From assembly GCA_020744225.1 (NCBI GenBank), contig JAGMWG010000011.1, positions 310,001-374,000 of the forward strand: a DNA stretch of 64,000 nucleotides, written 5' to 3'. The stretch comes from Paraphoma chrysanthemicola (lineage: Eukaryota > Ascomycota > Dothideomycetes > Pleosporales > Phaeosphaeriaceae). The notes under the pieces are model-generated. The model made no database searches and was not told where the DNA came from. It saw only the letters and a list, made by a program, of their open reading frames with translations. Shown in pieces: positions 62,818 to 64,000 of this stretch. The first letter of the stretch is position 1; the number at the start of each line of letters is the position of its first letter. Position numbers and translations under genes: made by a program.

Positions 62818-63990
62818 ATGCGACCCTCAATAGGCCTCGTGGGCCTGCTGCTCGCGGTCACGCCCGCACTCGCACAAGTCACAGACCTGCCGAATCTGTC
62901 CAGCCTTTCGGCGCCTGATGGCCAGGGAGAATCCAGCGCGGCACCACGGTCGTCGGCACCACCATCGTCGGCCGCGCGCACAAGCGCTCCGCAGTCCTCT
63001 GCCCAGTCGACAGCCGCACCACAGAGCTCTGCCGCTGCAAGCCCGACCTCGAACGAAGCCTTCCCCACAGTATCCCGACCCGGCGGCCCTGGTGTAGTGC
63101 TCTCAGGCCTCCCTACACTCGCCGGTGTTGGTGTGCCAAATCAGAAGGTGCCGGACACCGCCGCGGCACCCTTTATGCAGAAATCCGACCTTCCCGATGG
63201 TACCGTATTCATCTGTGTTGGCGCAATTCTCGCTGCCCTGGCCGCCGCGGTGCTCGCATGGCGTGGCCTCGTCGCGTGGTCGTTGCATCGCTCCGTCAAG
63301 CGCGCCGCTATGGCCCAAAACATGGCCGATATGAAGGCTATGTCAGCAGTGCCTGGCAAGAAGCGCGGCATGTACAATGTTGTGGGTGCCAACTCGACCA
63401 TGTCCCTAGACCATCTTTCCGCTGCACCCATTGGAAGCTCCAAGACGTCAAAACCATTCGCGCAGGCTCCCGGTGGCACGCCGCCTGGCAAGTCGGCCTC
63501 TTCTTTGTTCTTCTCTCCTACTGCAAATGGCGCGACTGGACTGCGAGACTCGGTGAACCGCTCATCGAGTTACCTCCCCGCCGGATACTACGCGACTGGC
63601 AATGCCGCTCCAGCACAGGGTTCGCCCATGACACATGTCGGCGGGCACGGACAGAACTTGTCGGTCCACTCGTTGGCAACCCCAGGAAACCGCTTTAGCC
63701 GCCACTCCGGTATCTCACCACCCGAATCGCCGTCCCTACCACCATCAAGAGGAACCTATGGCCGTGCGCCACCGTCTCGCGAAGGCTTATCGATGTACAA
63801 CCGCAACAGTGTCGCAACACTTGGTACGCCGAGGGACACCAGGAGCGGAGTGTATAGCAGCAACGAAAATATGAGCCAGCTGTCGCTGAATGTCCCCGGC
63901 GGAACCACGGTGGCAGGCGGCCGCGCACCCAGCGCGTACCTAGAGGATCTCTTCGAAAACCACGGGGCCGGACCAAGAGAACGGTTCTAG
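62818..63990 (+). CDS. CSI2-like single-pass membrane protein, 390 aa
   Basis: A signal peptide (1-20, LVGLLLAVTPALAQ) leads to a Ser/Ala/Pro-rich ectodomain with repeats of the type SSAPPSSAARTSAPQSSAQ. A juxtamembrane GVPNQKVPDTAAAPFMQ block, a membrane helix at about 128-156 (TVFICVGAILAALAAAVLAW) and a basic stop region (LHRSVKRAA) follow, then a Ser/Gly/Tyr-rich cytoplasmic tail ending SAYLEDLFENHG. This order, especially the sequence just before and inside the membrane helix, resembles fungal homologues of yeast Csi2, linked to chitin synthase III at the bud neck. The assignment is from memory of the pattern. The stop codon is 11 bases before the window's end, so the gene appears complete. 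Confidence 0.6.
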   Translation: MRPSIGLVGLLLAVTPALAQVTDLPNLSSLSAPDGQGESSAAPRSSAPPSSAARTSAPQSSAQSTAAPQSSAAASPTSNEAFPTVSRPGGPGVVLSGLPTLAGVGVPNQKVPDTAAAPFMQKSDLPDGTVFICVGAILAALAAAVLAWRGLVAWSLHRSVKRAAMAQNMADMKAMSAVPGKKRGMYNVVGANSTMSLDHLSAAPIGSSKTSKPFAQAPGGTPPGKSASSLFFSPTANGATGLRDSVNRSSSYLPAGYYATGNAAPAQGSPMTHVGGHGQNLSVHSLATPGNRFSRHSGISPPESPSLPPSRGTYGRAPPSREGLSMYNRNSVATLGTPRDTRSGVYSSNENMSQLSLNVPGGTTVAGGRAPSAYLEDLFENHGAGPRERF

Positions 63991-64000
63991 AAGGACCTCG

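Noticed and set aside
1..64000. tRNA genes, CRISPR arrays, transposons, telomeric repeats
   Set aside because: Reading for B-box-like GGTTCGAATCC patterns, regularly spaced repeats, transposase or reverse-transcriptase motifs and TTAGGG runs found nothing convincing.

Overview
The window is nuclear DNA of a filamentous ascomycete, most likely a Dothideomycete. The signs are intron-bearing protein genes with short (about 46-70 bp) GT-AG introns and CTRAY-like branch points, a HET-domain gene, Zn2Cys6 regulators, a DUF4360 secreted protein, a fungal vanillyl-alcohol-oxidase homologue and large sugar-transporter families. I see no tRNA, rRNA, CRISPR array or intact mobile element. Most exon joins were worked out by hand from reading frame, splice signals and family similarity. 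They are inferences, although nearly every joined model has a length divisible by three and restores conserved motifs.

Left part (1-19.8 kb): the 3' end of a DUF2235 hydrolase with a hidden in-frame intron, a HET-domain gene, an intact VAO-type flavoenzyme with three exons, two low-complexity unknowns facing each other, a CmcJ/AsaB-like oxidoreductase, an F-box protein with three exons, an MCT-like MFS permease, two small unknowns, the ruin of a protein-kinase gene, and a secreted DUF4360 protein whose only intron appears to be GC-AG.

Middle (20.6-32.9 kb): five paralogues of a MYND-finger family, four of them packed into 5.5 kb. All five share one phase-1 intron at the same place, between a helical N-terminal module and a second module centred on a W-x-(I/L)-D-x-(T/S/G)-x-(A/G)-Q-Y/F motif. 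One has lost the MYND finger. Between the lone copy and the cluster lie a Ser/Thr-rich single-pass membrane protein and a small PPxY-tailed membrane protein.

Right-centre (33.5-51.7 kb): a run that looks like a catabolic island. It holds a myo-inositol-type sugar transporter, a divergent P450 / P450-reductase pair, two Zn2Cys6 regulators, a Gfo/Idh/MocA dehydrogenase, a dihydrodipicolinate-synthase-family aldolase and a quinate-permease-type transporter. The promoters between them carry perfect inverted repeats built around CCG/CGG. A plausible reading is uptake and oxidation of a sugar, sugar acid, polyol or aromatic compound under local control; the substrate is not known.

Right end (52.5-64 kb): an alpha/beta-hydrolase-like protein without its nucleophile, a small unknown, a Cys-rich membrane protein, mitochondrial ribosomal protein mS42, a 717-residue unknown, the rRNA-processing nuclease FCF1 (four exons, one only 19 nt) and a CSI2-like membrane protein. 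The last genes are housekeeping, so the accessory block seems to end near 55 kb.
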